This document shows positions 1-12,755 of a DNA stretch of 64,000 nt, one piece after another. Source of the stretch: Gambelia wislizenii (Eukaryota > Chordata > Lepidosauria > Squamata > Crotaphytidae); assembly GCA_030847615.1 (NCBI GenBank), contig JAUMIR010000005.1:211590645-211654644 (forward strand). Reading direction: 5' to 3'. The translations under genes and the position numbers were made by a program. Under the pieces are notes generated by a model that saw only the letters and a program-made list of their open reading frames with translations, made no database searches and was not told where the DNA came from. Within the stretch, counting starts at the first letter, position 1; each line of letters starts with the position of its first letter.

Positions 1-319
1 GTGAGATTGCAACAGCCAGGTAAGTGATACACTTTTTATGACCCTCTCTGGGTTACTTGGAAGTGTGTTTAGGTACTTGGTGTAACTTTTTTAGTGTTAT
101 TTTTTGTTTTGTTTTTTTAATTTCCCACGCTATGTATTCTCACAAGAATACATGGGATTTTGAAAGAGGAAGTGAACAGAGCTCCGCTCACTTCCTCTTT
201 CATTGCCGGGGAAGCCAGGATTAGAGGTAAGTGTGGTGGGAGGTGTTCTTTTGCTTGCATAAAATTGATTTTTTTATGCCAGCAAAAGAATGCTTTTAAG
301 GGCTTGTCTGATAAAATCC
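1..319. mobile_element. Right end of a hairpin-rich non-autonomous DNA transposon (multi-hairpin MITE)
   Basis: The right terminus reads gtctgataaaatcc and is followed by TAA. The same terminus occurs inverted at the two ends of 17806-18370. Inside lies a nearly perfect palindrome (166-197, gaggaagtgaac then gagctc then the complement) and a second small dyad at 131-154 around tattctcacaagaata. Both recur in the copies at 17.9 kb and 46.05 kb. The left end is outside the window, so the 3-bp target duplication (TAA at 320-322) can be seen on one side only. The element has no coding capacity. The superfamily is inferred; a PIF/Harbinger-like 3-bp target fits best. Confidence 0.6.
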
Positions 320-322
320 TAA

Positions 323-2040
323 GACAAAGGAAAACTGGCTGTAACCAGCTACAACTGCCTTGATACTTAAATCCTATGCAGATTTTTTTAGTGAAAGAAA
401 AAAAACCTATTCATCGAGTCCTCTCCACATGATCTCAAACTCTGGTTTTTCAGTGTTCTGCTCACATAAAGAACCTTCATGCATAGTAGAAGTTCTCTCT
501 TTCACACCAATGCTTAATACTGTAAGAAAGAAACAATGGAATGGCTGGAGATAGCCTGTTACCTATGCTCATGGATTTATTTCAACTCCTTTTTGAACTT
601 CTGGATAGGGCTGAAGGAAATCCAGCTTAAGAATCCAACCAGGTAATTCCCACATCACCTGTAGTTTGATTCTTAATGCTTGAATATTTAGATGGGAAGT
701 TGGTAGATTCTGCCCCACTGAAGTTAAATCATTCATGTATTATTACTTTAATAATCATGTCTCCAATAAGGGTACATGAGGAATCTGCTCCAGCAAATCT
801 TTTTTTCAGACTGACCAGTCTGTATTGCTTAAACTGTTGATGGGCAAGGCATAATTTGTACTCTGCAATCCACTTAAATGCCATTTAAACATGTTTTAGT
901 CAATGGGAGAACTAGTTCAGTCACTGTATACAATGGGAAACATGTCCACAAATATTCACACATGTGGGGATGGAGAGCAAATAAATAATAAATACAAAGC
1001 AAATAAGTGATAGAAGAGAGTATGTTGTGGAAGGGATGAAGGAAGGAAATCCACCAATGCAGACTTGATAGATGTGTACATCCATGGTTTCTGATATTCT
1101 TCCTCATGATTATTGCAGTTATGGCTTCAGATTCTATAAAGAGAATATGGGATCAGATAGGTGAACTTTGACATTGAATAGAATATATAAACATTAGAAA
1201 CCATCCACTGAGCACAGAAGATGCCCATTTGTATTCATTTCCATGGGGTCCTGCAGGGCAAAGATGTTTGAGTACCAGCAGTGCCCTGTGGTTGCATCAA
1301 TGGTCTGGACTCATTAAGAATGATATTGTGTGATGGCAGTAGTGACAGAAAGTGTCTTCTAGTTGACTGAGTCTTTGTAGGTCAGTTCTCTTCAAATTAG
1401 CTCTCTTCCTCAAGGACCATTATCTTAAACTTCAGGTGATATAACCAGCATTGCCAGCAACTAGGCCACAATTAAATAATCCAATTTTTTATATTGTACA
1501 GGATTTAATATCCTAAAAATCATAGTCCAAGAGACATAAAATGAAAGAAACAAATTGTGTACACTTCCCCCAATCACAAGTACTCGTGTTCATCTTTCTC
1601 ATGTTCCTAATATTCCTTCTTCTCCATTAAGATTACTTCTTAAACACTATAGTATAATAGCAAGAGACATATGGGTCGCCTTGTTTAACATTTTAAATAT
1701 ATCTTTATGGCTACCTTTCCTCAGAATTTGGAAACAGAAGCCACCGTCTGAAGTAATCACAGAAATATTAAACAGTCACAGGGCTTCCATGTGGTTTAGG
1801 AGTATGAACCTCTTTGCTCTTTTCAATGGCAGTTTGTAAGTCCACATCAGGTGAATCCACTCTGAACTCTAGTCTAGTACCTATGCAAGGTACCAAACCA
1901 ATATGGGAAACAGACTGCAAAACTTTGGATTGCTCCTTCAGAGTTCAGACCTAACTACCCCAGATCAGGCAAAGGAGGCTTGTTCAGCTGCCAATCAGGA
2001 CACAAGGAGGGTGAGGGTGGTAAGGAGGGTGGTAATCAGA
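323..2040. other. No gene or recognised repeat
   Basis: AT-rich sequence with only short, low-complexity reading frames on either strand. I see no splice-flanked conserved exon, no RNA gene and no repeat that I can name. Confidence 0.4.
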
Positions 2041-2059
2041 AGTGGGGCCCCATTGCAAT

Positions 2060-2167
2060 TCCTTGTCCCATGGTGGGAGGGGGTTGGAAATGTCATCCTC
2101 CTTGCACCCCAATCAGAAGCTGAACAGACTTCCTTCACCCAATCTGGCTGCTAGCTGTTAAAGTAGG
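2060..2167. repeat. Fragment of an unnamed dispersed repeat (TTAA-type family)
   Basis: It shares the order gtgggagggg, aatgtcatcctcc, caccccaatcag, agcagctgg-like, ttaaagtagg with sequences at about 3690-3760, 28940-29035 and 58800-58905. The 58.6 kb copy has terminal inverted repeats and TTAA flanks, which suggests a MITE. This copy appears partial and is followed about 40 bp later by a Tigger-like element. Confidence 0.4.
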
Positions 2168-2208
2168 TTGAAGGGTTCAGGCCGAGAAACATTACCTAGT
2201 TATGCATA

Positions 2209-2438
2209 CAGTGGGCCCTTGTTATCTACTGGGGTTTGGTTCCAGAACCCCCCATGGATACCAAAATCCATGGTTGCTCCAGTCCCATTCTATACAATAG
2301 TGTAGTAAAATGCTATCCCTTATATAAAATGGCAAATGGCAAAATCAAGGTTTGCTTTGGGGGTGGGGATTGAATATTTTCAAGTCATGGATGGTTGTAT
2401 CTATGGATAAAGAATCTGTGGATACGGAGGGCCAACTG
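2209..2438. mobile_element. Tigger-like (Tc1/mariner, pogo group) MITE, copy 1
   Basis: The element starts cagtgggccc and ends gggccaactg, and both ends are flanked by TA, the expected target duplication for Tc1/mariner elements. The interior gtttggttcca and ggataccaaaatcca is shared with the copies at 22232 and 25824. The ends resemble those of mammalian Tigger/MER2 elements (cagttggccctcc). It is about 230 bp long and non-coding, so it would have depended on a transposase supplied elsewhere. Confidence 0.75.
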
Positions 2439-2466
2439 TACTTCACTAAGTAGCAGATGTACAATA

Positions 2467-2500
2467 TGGTTGTTGTTGCTGCTGCTGCTGCTGTTGCAGT
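2467..2500 (+). repeat. (TTG)n/(TGC)n microsatellite
   Basis: A short run of ttg followed by tgc triplets just after the Tigger-like MITE. Confidence 0.8.
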
Positions 2501-4900
2501 TTAATGTAATGTTTTCATGTTTTATCCTTCTATGATTTTATATAGCCCCCAAAGAAGTCCTTATGAACACCCACATGCCATAACATGTTGGGATTTTTGA
2601 TTAGTAAACAGACCATTTTTTGAACATCTTGAGACATATGTCTTGTACCTCTTGTGAATTTCATTGGAGGCTCCCCAGTCTGTGCTCCTAATACTAAAAA
2701 AAAACCTTGATTTTTTGAAATGGTTAAATGAGTTTGTTAATACAGATTACTAATTGTGATGGGTTTCCTTTCAGCATTTATTATTCCTAGTAATCACAGC
2801 ACATTCAAATGAACTTGGGAGACTGGATCTTAACCTCTGAAGGTATTCAAACAAAAGCAAATAAAAGTACAAGAGTCATGGAAATTAAAAAGTGTGCTCA
2901 GAATTACACAGAGACTCAGCAGGAGTACCCGAAGAGTTTCTTATTCAGTTTTCATGAGGAATACCTTATTCACAGCAATGATTAGTTTAAAAGTTTTCTT
3001 TTAAAAAGTCGTTATTTTACTGATTTATTGGAAATTTTAGTTTTATTCAGTAGAATCTAGATGGTTTCATGTTTTATCAGTAATTATTGCGCTAACCAAC
3101 ATTCAACGTCAGGCATTTCTTTTATTTACTGAGTTTTGCTGCTAGCAAAAACAGGGAAAAGATATCTCTTCTTTAACCACCTCCACTCCCAGAGTACCTT
3201 GAAACAACTCATGTGGAGTATTCTGGAGATTCAGCCACCAGGAGTGGTCAAAGATAAGTTTCATTTTCATTGGTAAAAATAAGTGGGAAAAGGTATGGCA
3301 TGTGGTGTTTCCATTACCACTGCAAAAAATAAATGCCTCCACTTGAATGGAGTGAAAAGGCACAAATTATATTCCCAAACAGATTCCTCTGTGTGCATTT
3401 TAGGTCATATGGCCTGGCATCCTGTTAGTAAGTTGTGATGCTGTATGTTAGACCTACAGCCATAAGTGTCTCCTATTCAAACTTAATAATGGTATAATTG
3501 CCACAATTATAAATGTCCCCGAAATCTACCTTTACATCCAGCCAGCTGCACTGAGGGACAGAGTTCTGTGGTGCTGGCAAGCAAGTCACTGAAGATGGAT
3601 GTGTCCGGCCCCCTCTTGCCAGCAACCAGCAGTGCACTGAATTGTGAGAGGACCCCATAGGGGTCTTAGCTTCTGCCCAATGCACTGCTGATTGCTAGTG
3701 GGAGGGGACTGGATGTGTCATCTTTAGCACCCTGTTCATCAGCACCACAGAACTTTAGAGTGGTTACAACAAACAAAATAATGTACTGTAAAATATACAT
3801 TCAATGCAGCTGGCTGAATTTTAAGATGGTTTTGTGGGTCAGATCAGGAAACAGATCATAGCTTTGGCATTGTTGCTATATATCTGATGCAGGATCTGGC
3901 TATTGAAACTGGGCTGAATGGGCCCCATTCACTTCATTTCCCCAGCCATCTTGAAATAAAGGCACATACTTAATTTATAGTATATTTTATTTGTTATACC
4001 CATTCTGAAGTTCCCTTCAGGCAGCAGTATGAGAACAATTTCATTAGCATAGAATTCCACACTGCAGAGCCATTAGTGTGATCATGTGAGTAGAGAAAAT
4101 GAACTGCAGTTGGTCAAATGCACACAGTCTCACTTTTTACATGCAGGAACCTGCAGAATATGATCACACTTTGTCTTACAAGGTACACATGAAGATGACC
4201 TCAGACAGCTTCTGTCAAGTACCAATAGATGCTACTTTCTACATACCCATGTGCAAAGGCAAATCTCATTTGCAAAACCATTCATTTGCTTGCCTCTGCT
4301 AAAACCTGAAAATATATATTTCTCAAATGACTTTCTATAGCAGGCTTTAAAAAAATACCGTACAAGGAATTTAATAAAATGAACCTTGGAAGGAAAAGAT
4401 GTTCGTTGGTGGCATTTCATTCTCAGGGTCAAAGTCTTCCAAAACAAAACCTCTTGGAGCCAGGGATTGAGCAATTTCATGCACATGCAGTGTATTTTCA
4501 GGTATAAGCCTTTAGGCCATCAAATTTCTGTGGTGTTTGTTTTGATTTGTTCCACTTCCCTTTACTGTCACAGGATTTATGAGAAAAACTTTGCATTTAT
4601 GTGGTACGATGCAGGTACCCTTGACTTTCCACTCTCCTCTTGACACAATGCTTTTGACAAAGTAGTTCACATAGCTGAGGTCCTGGCTCCCCATTACATG
4701 GAGAGGGGTATAGACCATGATAGTACTACAGTAACGCTGCTAGTGTATATATTCCCTTCAGGTGGTAATAAAAGGCAAAGTAACTGATATAGAGAGAGGT
4801 ACACAGAGAGGTATTTACTGAAACTATGACTGACATCATGTTACTGAGTTACAATAGTGTAATTCCAACTTACACTATCATAACCCATTTTTTGGTCATT
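2501..4900. other. No gene; a weak repeat fragment near 3.7 kb
   Basis: Mostly unassigned AT-rich sequence. Around 3690-3760 the string gtgggaggggactgg followed by tgtgtcatct resembles the dispersed repeat seen at 2060 and 58.8 kb. Reading frames here are short, lack domain signatures and overlap on both strands. Confidence 0.35.
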
Positions 4901-4904
4901 GTGG

Positions 4905-4943
4905 CCTTTTATTTTATTTTATTTTATTTTATTTTATTTTATG
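4905..4943 (+). repeat. (TTTTA)n microsatellite
   Basis: About seven tandem ttttA units. They sit at the 3' end of the adjacent minus-strand L2-like LINE and probably arose from its A-rich tail. Confidence 0.85.
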
Positions 4944-5400
4944 TCACCCTTCTCCCAGAATGGGACACAAGGCAGCTCAAAAAAACATAAAATGCAACAT
5001 ACAATTTAAAATATTACAATTAAAAGTTAAAAACAATTAAAATAATCACAATTTAAAATTATATAAAACATAAATGTTAAAAAATAAAAATTAAAACACA
5101 CCCCAATAAAAAGTGTCTCCGTGCACAGCTGCGTATTAAAAGCCTGCTTGAATAAAAACTTCTTTGCCACCAGGCAAAAGGAAATCAGGGAGGGGGCCAG
5201 CCTAGCCTCCTGAGGAAGGGAGTTCCAGAGGGTGGGAGCAGCCACCGAGAAGGCTCTCTGTCACATCCTCACCAAGCGACCCTGTGATGATGGCAGAACC
5301 AAGAGAAAGCCTTCCCCTGAGGATTGTGAAGTTCTGGCAGATTCATACTGGAAGATATGGTCTTTCAAACAGGAAAATAACTGAACATACCCCACCAAAT
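4944..5400 (-). mobile_element. L2-like LINE, 5'-truncated 3' end
   Basis: On the minus strand the frame at 5027-5245 encodes AAPTLWNSLPQEARLAPSL followed by a lysine- and phenylalanine-rich stretch. This is the C-terminal signature of L2/CR1-group reverse transcriptases (APRLWNSLP, then a short SL-xx-FK tail). The AT-rich 3' UTR and terminal (TTTTA)n follow. Upstream, the fragment 5261-5449 carries more of the same tail in broken frames. It is a dead fragment. Confidence 0.75.
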
Positions 5401-5643
5401 CCCCTGCTCTCCAATGGCACTGAAATGGTTGTGTCTGTGGGGGCTGCATCTCTTAAATGGTGGGTCAAGGTTACCACTGGGAGATGTAGCTACAGAGACA
5501 TAGATGTGTAATAGTCATATGTCTCCTAATGGAGGATCTCACACTTCCTTTTAGAAATCTATTTGATATACATTCTAGAATCAGGTCAGTTGGTAAGTGG
5601 ACATTGCAATAATGACATAGGAAATTGCTTCTGTCACACACTA

Positions 5644-5682
<39 letters not shown>

Positions 5683-5685
5683 TGA
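5644..5685 (+). repeat. (TC)n(TG)n compound microsatellite
   Basis: A continuous tc run passes directly into a tg run. Confidence 0.9.
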
Positions 5686-5762
5686 AGGGCAAAGCATCAT
5701 CACAGAGGGTCTTGGGAAAGGCCTTGCCTATTGATTTTTCACTGTTCATTTAAAATATAGTA

Positions 5763-5975
5763 CAATGGGCCCTCTTGATCTGTGGGCTTCATACTCATGA
5801 TTTCGGGTGACTGCAGATTGTCACCTCCTTATACTTAAAACGGCAGTGATGTGAACACAGACGCACTGAAATGTCCCTGCACATGTCACCTCCATTTAAT
5901 AATATTGGACTCAATCACCTGTAATTTGTCATTCACAAGCGGCCCTGGTACCAAACAGATCCAGAGGGCCCACTG
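5763..5975. mobile_element. Tigger-like MITE, diverged copy
   Basis: It starts caatgggccctc after TA and ends gagggcccactg before TA, so the TA duplication and the inverted ends are preserved. The interior (tctgtgggctt, then cactgaaatg) differs from the 2.2 kb copy, which suggests a separate subfamily. Non-coding. Confidence 0.65.
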
Positions 5976-5979
5976 TATC

Positions 5980-7300
5980 TAGAACAGGTGTAGACCACTT
6001 TTCAGACTGGGCAAATGCCTGAGGGCCATCTATGCAACAGGCTGTCACTTCACCTCTGCCAATAAAAAGAAAAACCTAAAGTACTATTTAGAACCCCAAG
6101 TATGTATGCGCTTTGTTTCAATTTGAGTTTTAATGTAGTTCTCAATGAGTTCATAAAACTCTGGATTTTTACTAAGATTTTCCCACACCCTATCCCACAC
6201 ACAAAAGAGTTCCCTTTATGAATAAAATGTACCCATGATGCAGTGCAGAATATGCCTGCAAAATTTATCTGGAGATTCAGCTTTAGAGTTCCCATTAACT
6301 TTAACATGACAACCCATTAACATTATATGAGCTTGATGTATTACAGTCAGTCTTGCCATGGGATTATTACAGGAAGCTGCATGTACTAACTAATGCAAAG
6401 ATGGCTTCAGGCAGACTTCCATAACTATGTGGAGAACCTGGGAATAGTAAGAATAGGAGCAGAAACTGGAAACACTATAGCCCAAGGATGCATATCTCAA
6501 ATTCCCTATGATCCTTTTTTTGGGGGGGGGGTTTCCATCATTTCCATCACGTGCCTGAATAATAGTCTCATCTACTATGCCATCAGTCTCTGATTATTTT
6601 AAGAACTGGTATAAGATCTGCTGAGGCTTTTTAACTTAATCACTGTTTATACAACCTTTTGCACTAGGATTTAAATGTCTAAAATCATGGTGGGCCTTGT
6701 GGTAAGTGAGGGTTTGGGAGTGTTCTGGGAGGGATAATGATAAAAGTAGTGGCTTCATGTATGTAGCTTTAAATGAAGAAAACTGCAGTATCAGGATTTT
6801 TGCAAATACAGTCCATATGTTTTGAAACTGTCTGAGATTGCACGCTTGGTTAGAGGTTGAAAGCAATGATGCTCTATGTTATAGGAGCATCATTCAAATT
6901 GTTCAATCTGAGTATGCTAACTATAGATCTCCTTCCTATTAATTTGGAGAATCTGGCATTCTAGATTCATAACCAGGGCCAACATCAAATTTCAACATAG
7001 TTCAACACATTACAAGGTCCTGGGGTTCATTCAGGAAGGCCCATCACCAACGCTGTCACCACCATTCCCACTACCACCATCTGAGACACTTTGAGACCCC
7101 AGTTCCAAAAATCCCTCAGCAAGTATGGCTGATGACTGAATAATTTTGGGAGTTGTAGTGCAAAGTAATAACTTTCCCAAGCTCTGCAGGTAGGCAGACA
7201 GGCAGGCGCTCGCTCACTTCACATCCCCAGATGTGTTTATCCAGCAGCAGAAGGGACAGGAGTTGAGCTGGAACTTGGCATTCTGAAAAGTGGCAGGGAA
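5980..7300. other. No gene recognised
   Basis: Unassigned sequence. A short segment around 7080-7170 (ccagttccaaaaatccctcag, then gggagttgtag) looks like part of a common hAT-type MITE but is too short to delimit. Confidence 0.35.
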
Positions 7301-7314
7301 CCAACCTCTTGGAC

Positions 7315-7570
7315 TCCTCTCAAATGCAGTGTTCACTGCTTAAGACACTGTCCATATTTAAATCAGCAGTAAAGACCTGTCTCTTCCAGCAGGCCTATCC
7401 AAGTTATTTTTAAATTATGTTTTTTAAAGTATTTATTGATGGATTCTAATATGTACTGGTATTATATGGTCTTTTAACTGATGTTATGTGTTGTGTTATT
7501 TGTTCTTCCTTGCCTTGATCCACAGGGAGAGGTGGTTAAGAATCATGATGATGACTGATGATGATGATGA
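7315..7570 (+). mobile_element. L2-like LINE 3' end
   Basis: The strand reads as a degraded tail around aagacctgtctcttccagcaggc, followed by an AT-rich 3' UTR with ttttaactgatgttatgtgt and a terminal gat-rich run. This is the usual layout of L2 3' ends in reptiles. No intact frame remains. Confidence 0.55.
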
Positions 7571-7746
7571 TCTTTCACTGTCAATAGGCAAAGTGACAGA
7601 CAGGATGGCTGGTGGTAGCAATATTTGGCAAAGCCAAGGCTTAGACTAGTTACTTTTTGGATTATAGTGGCATCCTGGCTAAGGGATACAGGAAGGGATA
7701 ATCCAAAAATGATTTTTTTTTCTAGGCTCTGAACAGGACCAATAAA

Positions 7747-7804
7747 ATGGTAACACCAATAAAAGACACCAATACATGGTAACACCAATAAAAGACACCA
7801 TGGT
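7747..7804 (+). repeat. 29-bp tandem duplication, two units
   Basis: A unit beginning atggtaacaccaataaaag at 7747 is repeated at 7776 with almost no divergence, which indicates a recent local duplication. Confidence 0.85.
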
Positions 7805-7869
7805 GCACTTGGGAGAACACAAATCAGTGGTGAGCAGGACCACACTGGCAGTACTATGGTGAAGGTCAC

Positions 7870-10730
7870 TAAAATTGGGCCTCAGACTAGTTCACATCTC
7901 AAAAGCAGGCTAGAAATCATTTGATTGCTGGGAATTACTTTTTGGTGGGTTGAGATCCCAGACAGGCTGATGGATGCACAGCCCACTTCTGGCTTGGAAA
8001 GATGAAATGCTATTGGTAGAACTCTGGTAATCATTATTTTGTTTGTAAGCTTTGCTAGCGAGCAAATCAGACACAGATGAACACTTAGACATGAGGACTG
8101 TCTGCCTTTGTCTAAAGAATATCCTTGAGCTTTGGATTGTATTTTGTAATTTTAATACAAACCCACCCAGATACAGATCTTAGTTCAAGGCAGAGGTCAG
8201 AATAATTTATGTGCATTCCATAGTTACTGTTAGAATCAGTGACCTGCCTGGCCGGCAGTTATCTTGTGGAAATCAATCTGTACCGAAAAATTTCCTGTAT
8301 GTGTGGAGGAACACCACACACAGCTTTACTGGTATGAAAAGTAGGTGGGAAGAAAAACATTGGCAAGGAATGAGCCTTGCTTTGTAAGAGTTGTCTGAAG
8401 GAGGAAAGGTTTGCATTGCTCACTCCAACCTCGCCCAAGCCCTATTTTCCCCCTCAAGTACAGGGTGGAGTACAGTACAAACTGCAAAGTTTGAGAAATA
8501 ACTTCAAAGGTTGCCCCCAAAGGATTTTCCACTTACACAATGGAGAAATATGAATGACAATTCATCCTGTTTTTCTGCCTGACATACTCTATCATTGTGC
8601 TCCTCTCAACAAGGGATTGAGAGAAAGAGAGAGAGAGATTGTATCAACAAACATTCATTCCCCCCATATCCCGGTGTCTGTCCTGGTTTGGTTTGGTTTG
8701 ATTTGGTTTGGTTTATTTGTTGTTTATTTGCCTCCCGCCCCCCCTGCACATTTCATTTTATATCCCTCATGTTTTAATATTTTTCTTTAAAGAGAGAAAA
8801 AATCATATATTTAAGCAACTATAAAATCAAAGAAATGCAACAAGTATGCCAAGCTCATTGAATCATTGACCTTGACTATTTTTACTGTTTATCCTATTGT
8901 GAATCTAGGGAAATCCACACTTACTGGAGTTTATTAAAGCATTTAAAAATTTATATAACTTAACCTAAGTGAAAGTTATGTAGTACTCTTTGTAATTAAC
9001 TTCAGAATGCTGCTCATGCAACTTAATCAACACACACACACTATACAAATATGTCTCCCAATATTAAACAATGAATTGTTTAATATCTTTTGTATCCGGC
9101 TGCTAAACTGCACATCTCACACTAGCATGCTTCATTGAAATGTATTTCAAAATGCCTGTCTCATAGTTAAAAGAAAGAAAGATAATGGTGTTTTTAGATC
9201 CTGTAATATGTTGTGCACAACAACTGTATATGAAAGCCAGTCTTCACAAAAGCACACTCTTTGAATATGCTTCAAATGCTCTGAGGACTAGTTGGAGATT
9301 ATATTTATGGGCATCAAAGGACCTTCTTCTTCAGTAACTCAATCATCATGAAAGGATTCAAGAGCACACAGCAATGAGAACCAGCATGTTCTCCTGGTAA
9401 TTATATCACCACTATAAATGATCAAATGTTGCAAATGCATGCATTTACATTCTCTTTCATTATTAAATTGGAATCAGTGTCTGGCTGCAATCCACAATAA
9501 TAAAAGCATCCTCTTTTAATAACATAAAGAAAACCATAGTGCTGGGGTACATGCATGTATCGTTAGCAAAGACAAAACAATTTTTAAAATCCTCTCTTGT
9601 TTAGTTCTACTCCAGGTTTTGTACATCTGTATTTTTAGCTTGGATTCCAGATTTTAATTTGCCAGGGTGGAATCTGGTTTGGGGTCCAATTCTAGAGGGA
9701 TCATTTTGAATTTTTTGAGAGGTTTTTGTAGATGCAACATTGTACAGCACTGCAATTGTAAAATTAGTCAGTAGCACACTTGCAATCAATGGGGAAAGAA
9801 AAGGTATGCAATCCCCCAAGTACCCAAAGGATCCCCATTGTGACTTACTTCCCCTCTCCATCCCACACTTTCCTCACTCCAATGAACTATTGTTAGGTTT
9901 CAGCCTCTTTCCATCAACCATCACTCAGATGACATCATCACCCTTCTGGGAAAACTTTAAAACCGTATCTATAAATGTAGAATGCTTTCTATTTTTCCAC
10001 CTGTAACAAAATGTACAGGCACAGAATTCCACCTCATAACTTTTGAAATCCACATTTCCTACCCAAATTAAAGTGTGAGGGGGGGACCTAGACATTTGTA
10101 ACCAAGAACCATTGCAAAGCAAAACTGTTCTGTGCTATTTTTCCTTACCCTTAACAGATGTACAAAAGAGAGAGAGAGATCTGAACCAAATTATAATGGG
10201 ATTCATTTCTCACAGCAGAAGACAGACTTTCAGATTACACGAAGTTCTCTGTTCTGGCCAAATTGAGCAACAAACTCATAGTGGGGGGAAAATGCAACTC
10301 ACCAAGTGTTCATCTCCAGTCCTTCACAAAATATTTGTCAGCAGAGAAGTGCACTGGAGATGCTGTCCATGGTGTAAAACATTTATTCAAAGAGATAAAA
10401 GATAATGTAGTGTATATACTACTGTGGGTTGTTTGACACTTGCTTCCTATACTGCTGCTAATTGTCTCCTCTAGAATAGATTCAGTGCCTAGTAGTGTAA
10501 AGAAGGATGATCCACTAGGGATGTGTGCACAATGATGGTCTACTTTTCTTCTTGTCATGAAGCACATGTGCAGCACTTCCTGCTTCAGGCAAGGATGAGG
10601 ATGGATGGGTCCAGAGAGCAACAGCATGGTATCTCAAGATCTAATAGAATGAGTTCAAATAGAATGTGGGATATACAGGCAAGGGCAAATTCAAAGGCAG
10701 GATCAAAAAACAATCCAGGATGAAAAACTG
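7870..10730. other. No gene recognised; low-complexity patches
   Basis: AT-rich unassigned sequence. It contains a GA run at about 8615-8637 and a (GGTTT)n-like patch at about 8684-8720. Reading frames at 9607-10723 overlap each other on both strands and carry no domain motif. Confidence 0.35.
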
Positions 10731-10764
10731 GGATGGACAAAGTGCAGTCTTTCAGAAGGGGCTG

Positions 10765-10890
10765 AGCTAAAACTTCCTGCATTTGTCACCATTAGCTAAG
10801 CTGGCTAGGGCTAATGGGAATAGCAGTCCAACATCATCTGTAGGAGTCCAGCATCATCACCTGGATGGCCACTTTTTGATCAGCCCTGCT
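10765..10890. repeat. Short hAT-type MITE fragment
   Basis: The string ggctaatgggaatagcagtc followed by ccaacatcatctg and a degenerate cactttttgatcagccctgct end matches the pattern of a common reptile MITE (gggaattgtagtccaacaacatctgg) also glimpsed near 22940 and 24840. Boundaries are approximate. Confidence 0.4.
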
Positions 10891-10954
10891 CTAACTCAAA
10901 GGGATTATAGTACATCATGATCTACGTAGTATAGGACAATATAATCATACCCAA

Positions 10955-11091
10955 AATATGATTATGATGATGATGATAATCATGATGATATTTATTTCTT
11001 ACCCACCTCTCCCTATGGATCAAGGTGGGGAACAATAAATTAACACATAAGCATAACATTGGTTAAAAACACATATCAATTGAAAACATAT
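10955..11091 (-). mobile_element. L2-like LINE, 3' part (first piece of a split element)
   Basis: A minus-strand AT-rich 3' end with a gat-rich terminus and tatttatttcttacccacct. It is interrupted at about 11092 by a CR1 and resumes at about 12028 with aagacattttaaaacaatc. Together with 12028-12440 it forms one interrupted element. Confidence 0.55.
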
Positions 11092-12027
11092 AGAGTCATA
11101 GAATCATAGAGTTGGAAGAGACTGCAAGGGCCATCCAGTTCAACTCCCTGCCATGCAGGAATACACAATCAAATCATTCCCAACAGATGGCCATCCAGCC
11201 TCTGCTTAAAAACCCCGAAGGAGACCCCACCACACTACTGGGCAGTGTATTGCACTTCCAGACAGCTCTTACTGTCAGAAAGTTCTTCCTGATGTTTATG
11301 TAGAATCTTTTTTCCTGTACTTTGAACTGTTTGCTCTATGTCCTAGTCTCTGGAGCAGCAGAAACCAAGCTTGCTCAATCCTCAGTATGACATCCCTTCA
11401 AATATTTAAACATGGCTATCATGTCCCCTCTTAACTCTCTCTTCTCCAAACTAAATATGTCCAGCTTCCTAAGCCACTCCTCATAGGACAGGGCTTCCAG
11501 CACTCCCACCATCCTGGTTGCCCTCCTCTGGACACGTTCCAGTTTCTCAATATCCTTCCTGAATTGTGGTGCTCAGAACTGGACACAGTATTCCAGGTGA
11601 GGTCTGACCAAAGCAGAATAGAGTGGCACTATTACTTCCCTTGGTCTAAAAACTATACTCCTATTAATACAGCCTAAAAAAAGCATTGGCTTTTTTAACT
11701 GCTGCATCACACTGCTGAATCATGTTTGGTTTGTGGTCCACTAAGACTCCAAGATCCCTTTCGCATGTACTGCCATCCAGGCAGGTGTCACCCATCCTAT
11801 ATCTCTGCATTTCATTTTTACTGCCCAAGTGTAGTAGTATTCTACATTTCTCCCTGTTGAAATTCATTTTGTTAGTTTTGGCCCAGCTTTCTAATCTGTT
11901 CAGGTCATTTTGGATTCTGATCCTGTCTTCTGGGGTATTAGCTACCCCTCCTAATTTGGTGTCATCTGCAAATTTGATAAGCATACCCTCTATTCTCTCA
12001 TCCAAGTTACTGATAATAAACTTGTAA
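11092..12027 (-). mobile_element. CR1 LINE 3' end inserted in an L2
   Basis: The minus strand carries the terminal part of a CR1 reverse transcriptase: FADDTKLGG (the catalytic FADD box), then WAKTNKMNFNREKC, RYRMGD and RDLGVLVDHK, all in 11664-12071, followed by degraded C-terminal frames. The 3' end is the diagnostic CR1 tail, tcatagaatcatagagttgg, at 11095. The copy is 5'-truncated and starts inside the RT domain. Frameshifts and stops make it a pseudogene. Confidence 0.88.
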
Positions 12028-12440
12028 GACCAAGACATTTTAAAACAATCAATACATAATTTAAAATCCATACTTTGTAATCATATGAATAGGCCTGCCA
12101 GAAGAGGCTGGTCTTTAATGCCGCTTTGAATTCAGGCAGTGTGTTCAGCTGTTGAGTCTCTTCTGGCAGGCCGTTCCAGAGTCTAGGGGCAGCTGAAGAA
12201 AAACTCTGGGTGACTGGAGCGAATGTCCCCCAAAGGACCTGAGTGTATGGGGTGGGTTATACAGGAGAAGGTGATCCCGTAGGTAAACTGGACCCAAACC
12301 ATGTAGGACTTTAAAGGTTATAATCAACACTTTTTAACTTGCTCAGAAACTAATTGGCAGCTAGTGGAGTGATTTTAATTTGGGTGTGATATGATCACCC
12401 CTGGATGTATCAGTGACTATCTAGAATATGAATTTGAATA
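12028..12440 (-). mobile_element. L2-like LINE, upstream piece of the split element
   Basis: The minus-strand frame 12145-12330 reads LIITFKVLHGLGPVYLRDHL, the standard L2-group segment after the RT core (KxLHGLAPxYLxDLL), then RSFGGHSL. Downstream this element is interrupted by the CR1 at 11092-12027. Coordinates of the 5' break are approximate. Confidence 0.7.
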
Positions 12441-12724
12441 CCAGATGCTTTTCTAGGAATTCTTGCCTAACTGAGACTTATAAGCTTGAGCTTCTAGGCA
12501 TCACTCAGGGCTCAAGCCTATCCCAGGCCCCAAGATATCCCAGAGATATCAGAGTCCAAACCTTAAGCCTAAGAAGGACCCCTTGTGGTTGCAGTGGTGA
12601 TGTCCAAGTGGCAGCCCTTGACAATGTCATTAAGCATATTATATTAAGCATCAATCACAATTGTGTTGTGTATGCTTCTCAAACAAAAAAAAAAAAAACC
12701 CACACCAAATCTAACAAATGAGGG

Positions 12725-12755
12725 ATAGATTAGATTAGATTAGATTAGATAGATT
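12725..12755 (+). repeat. (TTAGA)n microsatellite
   Basis: About six units of agatt/ttaga in tandem. Confidence 0.85.
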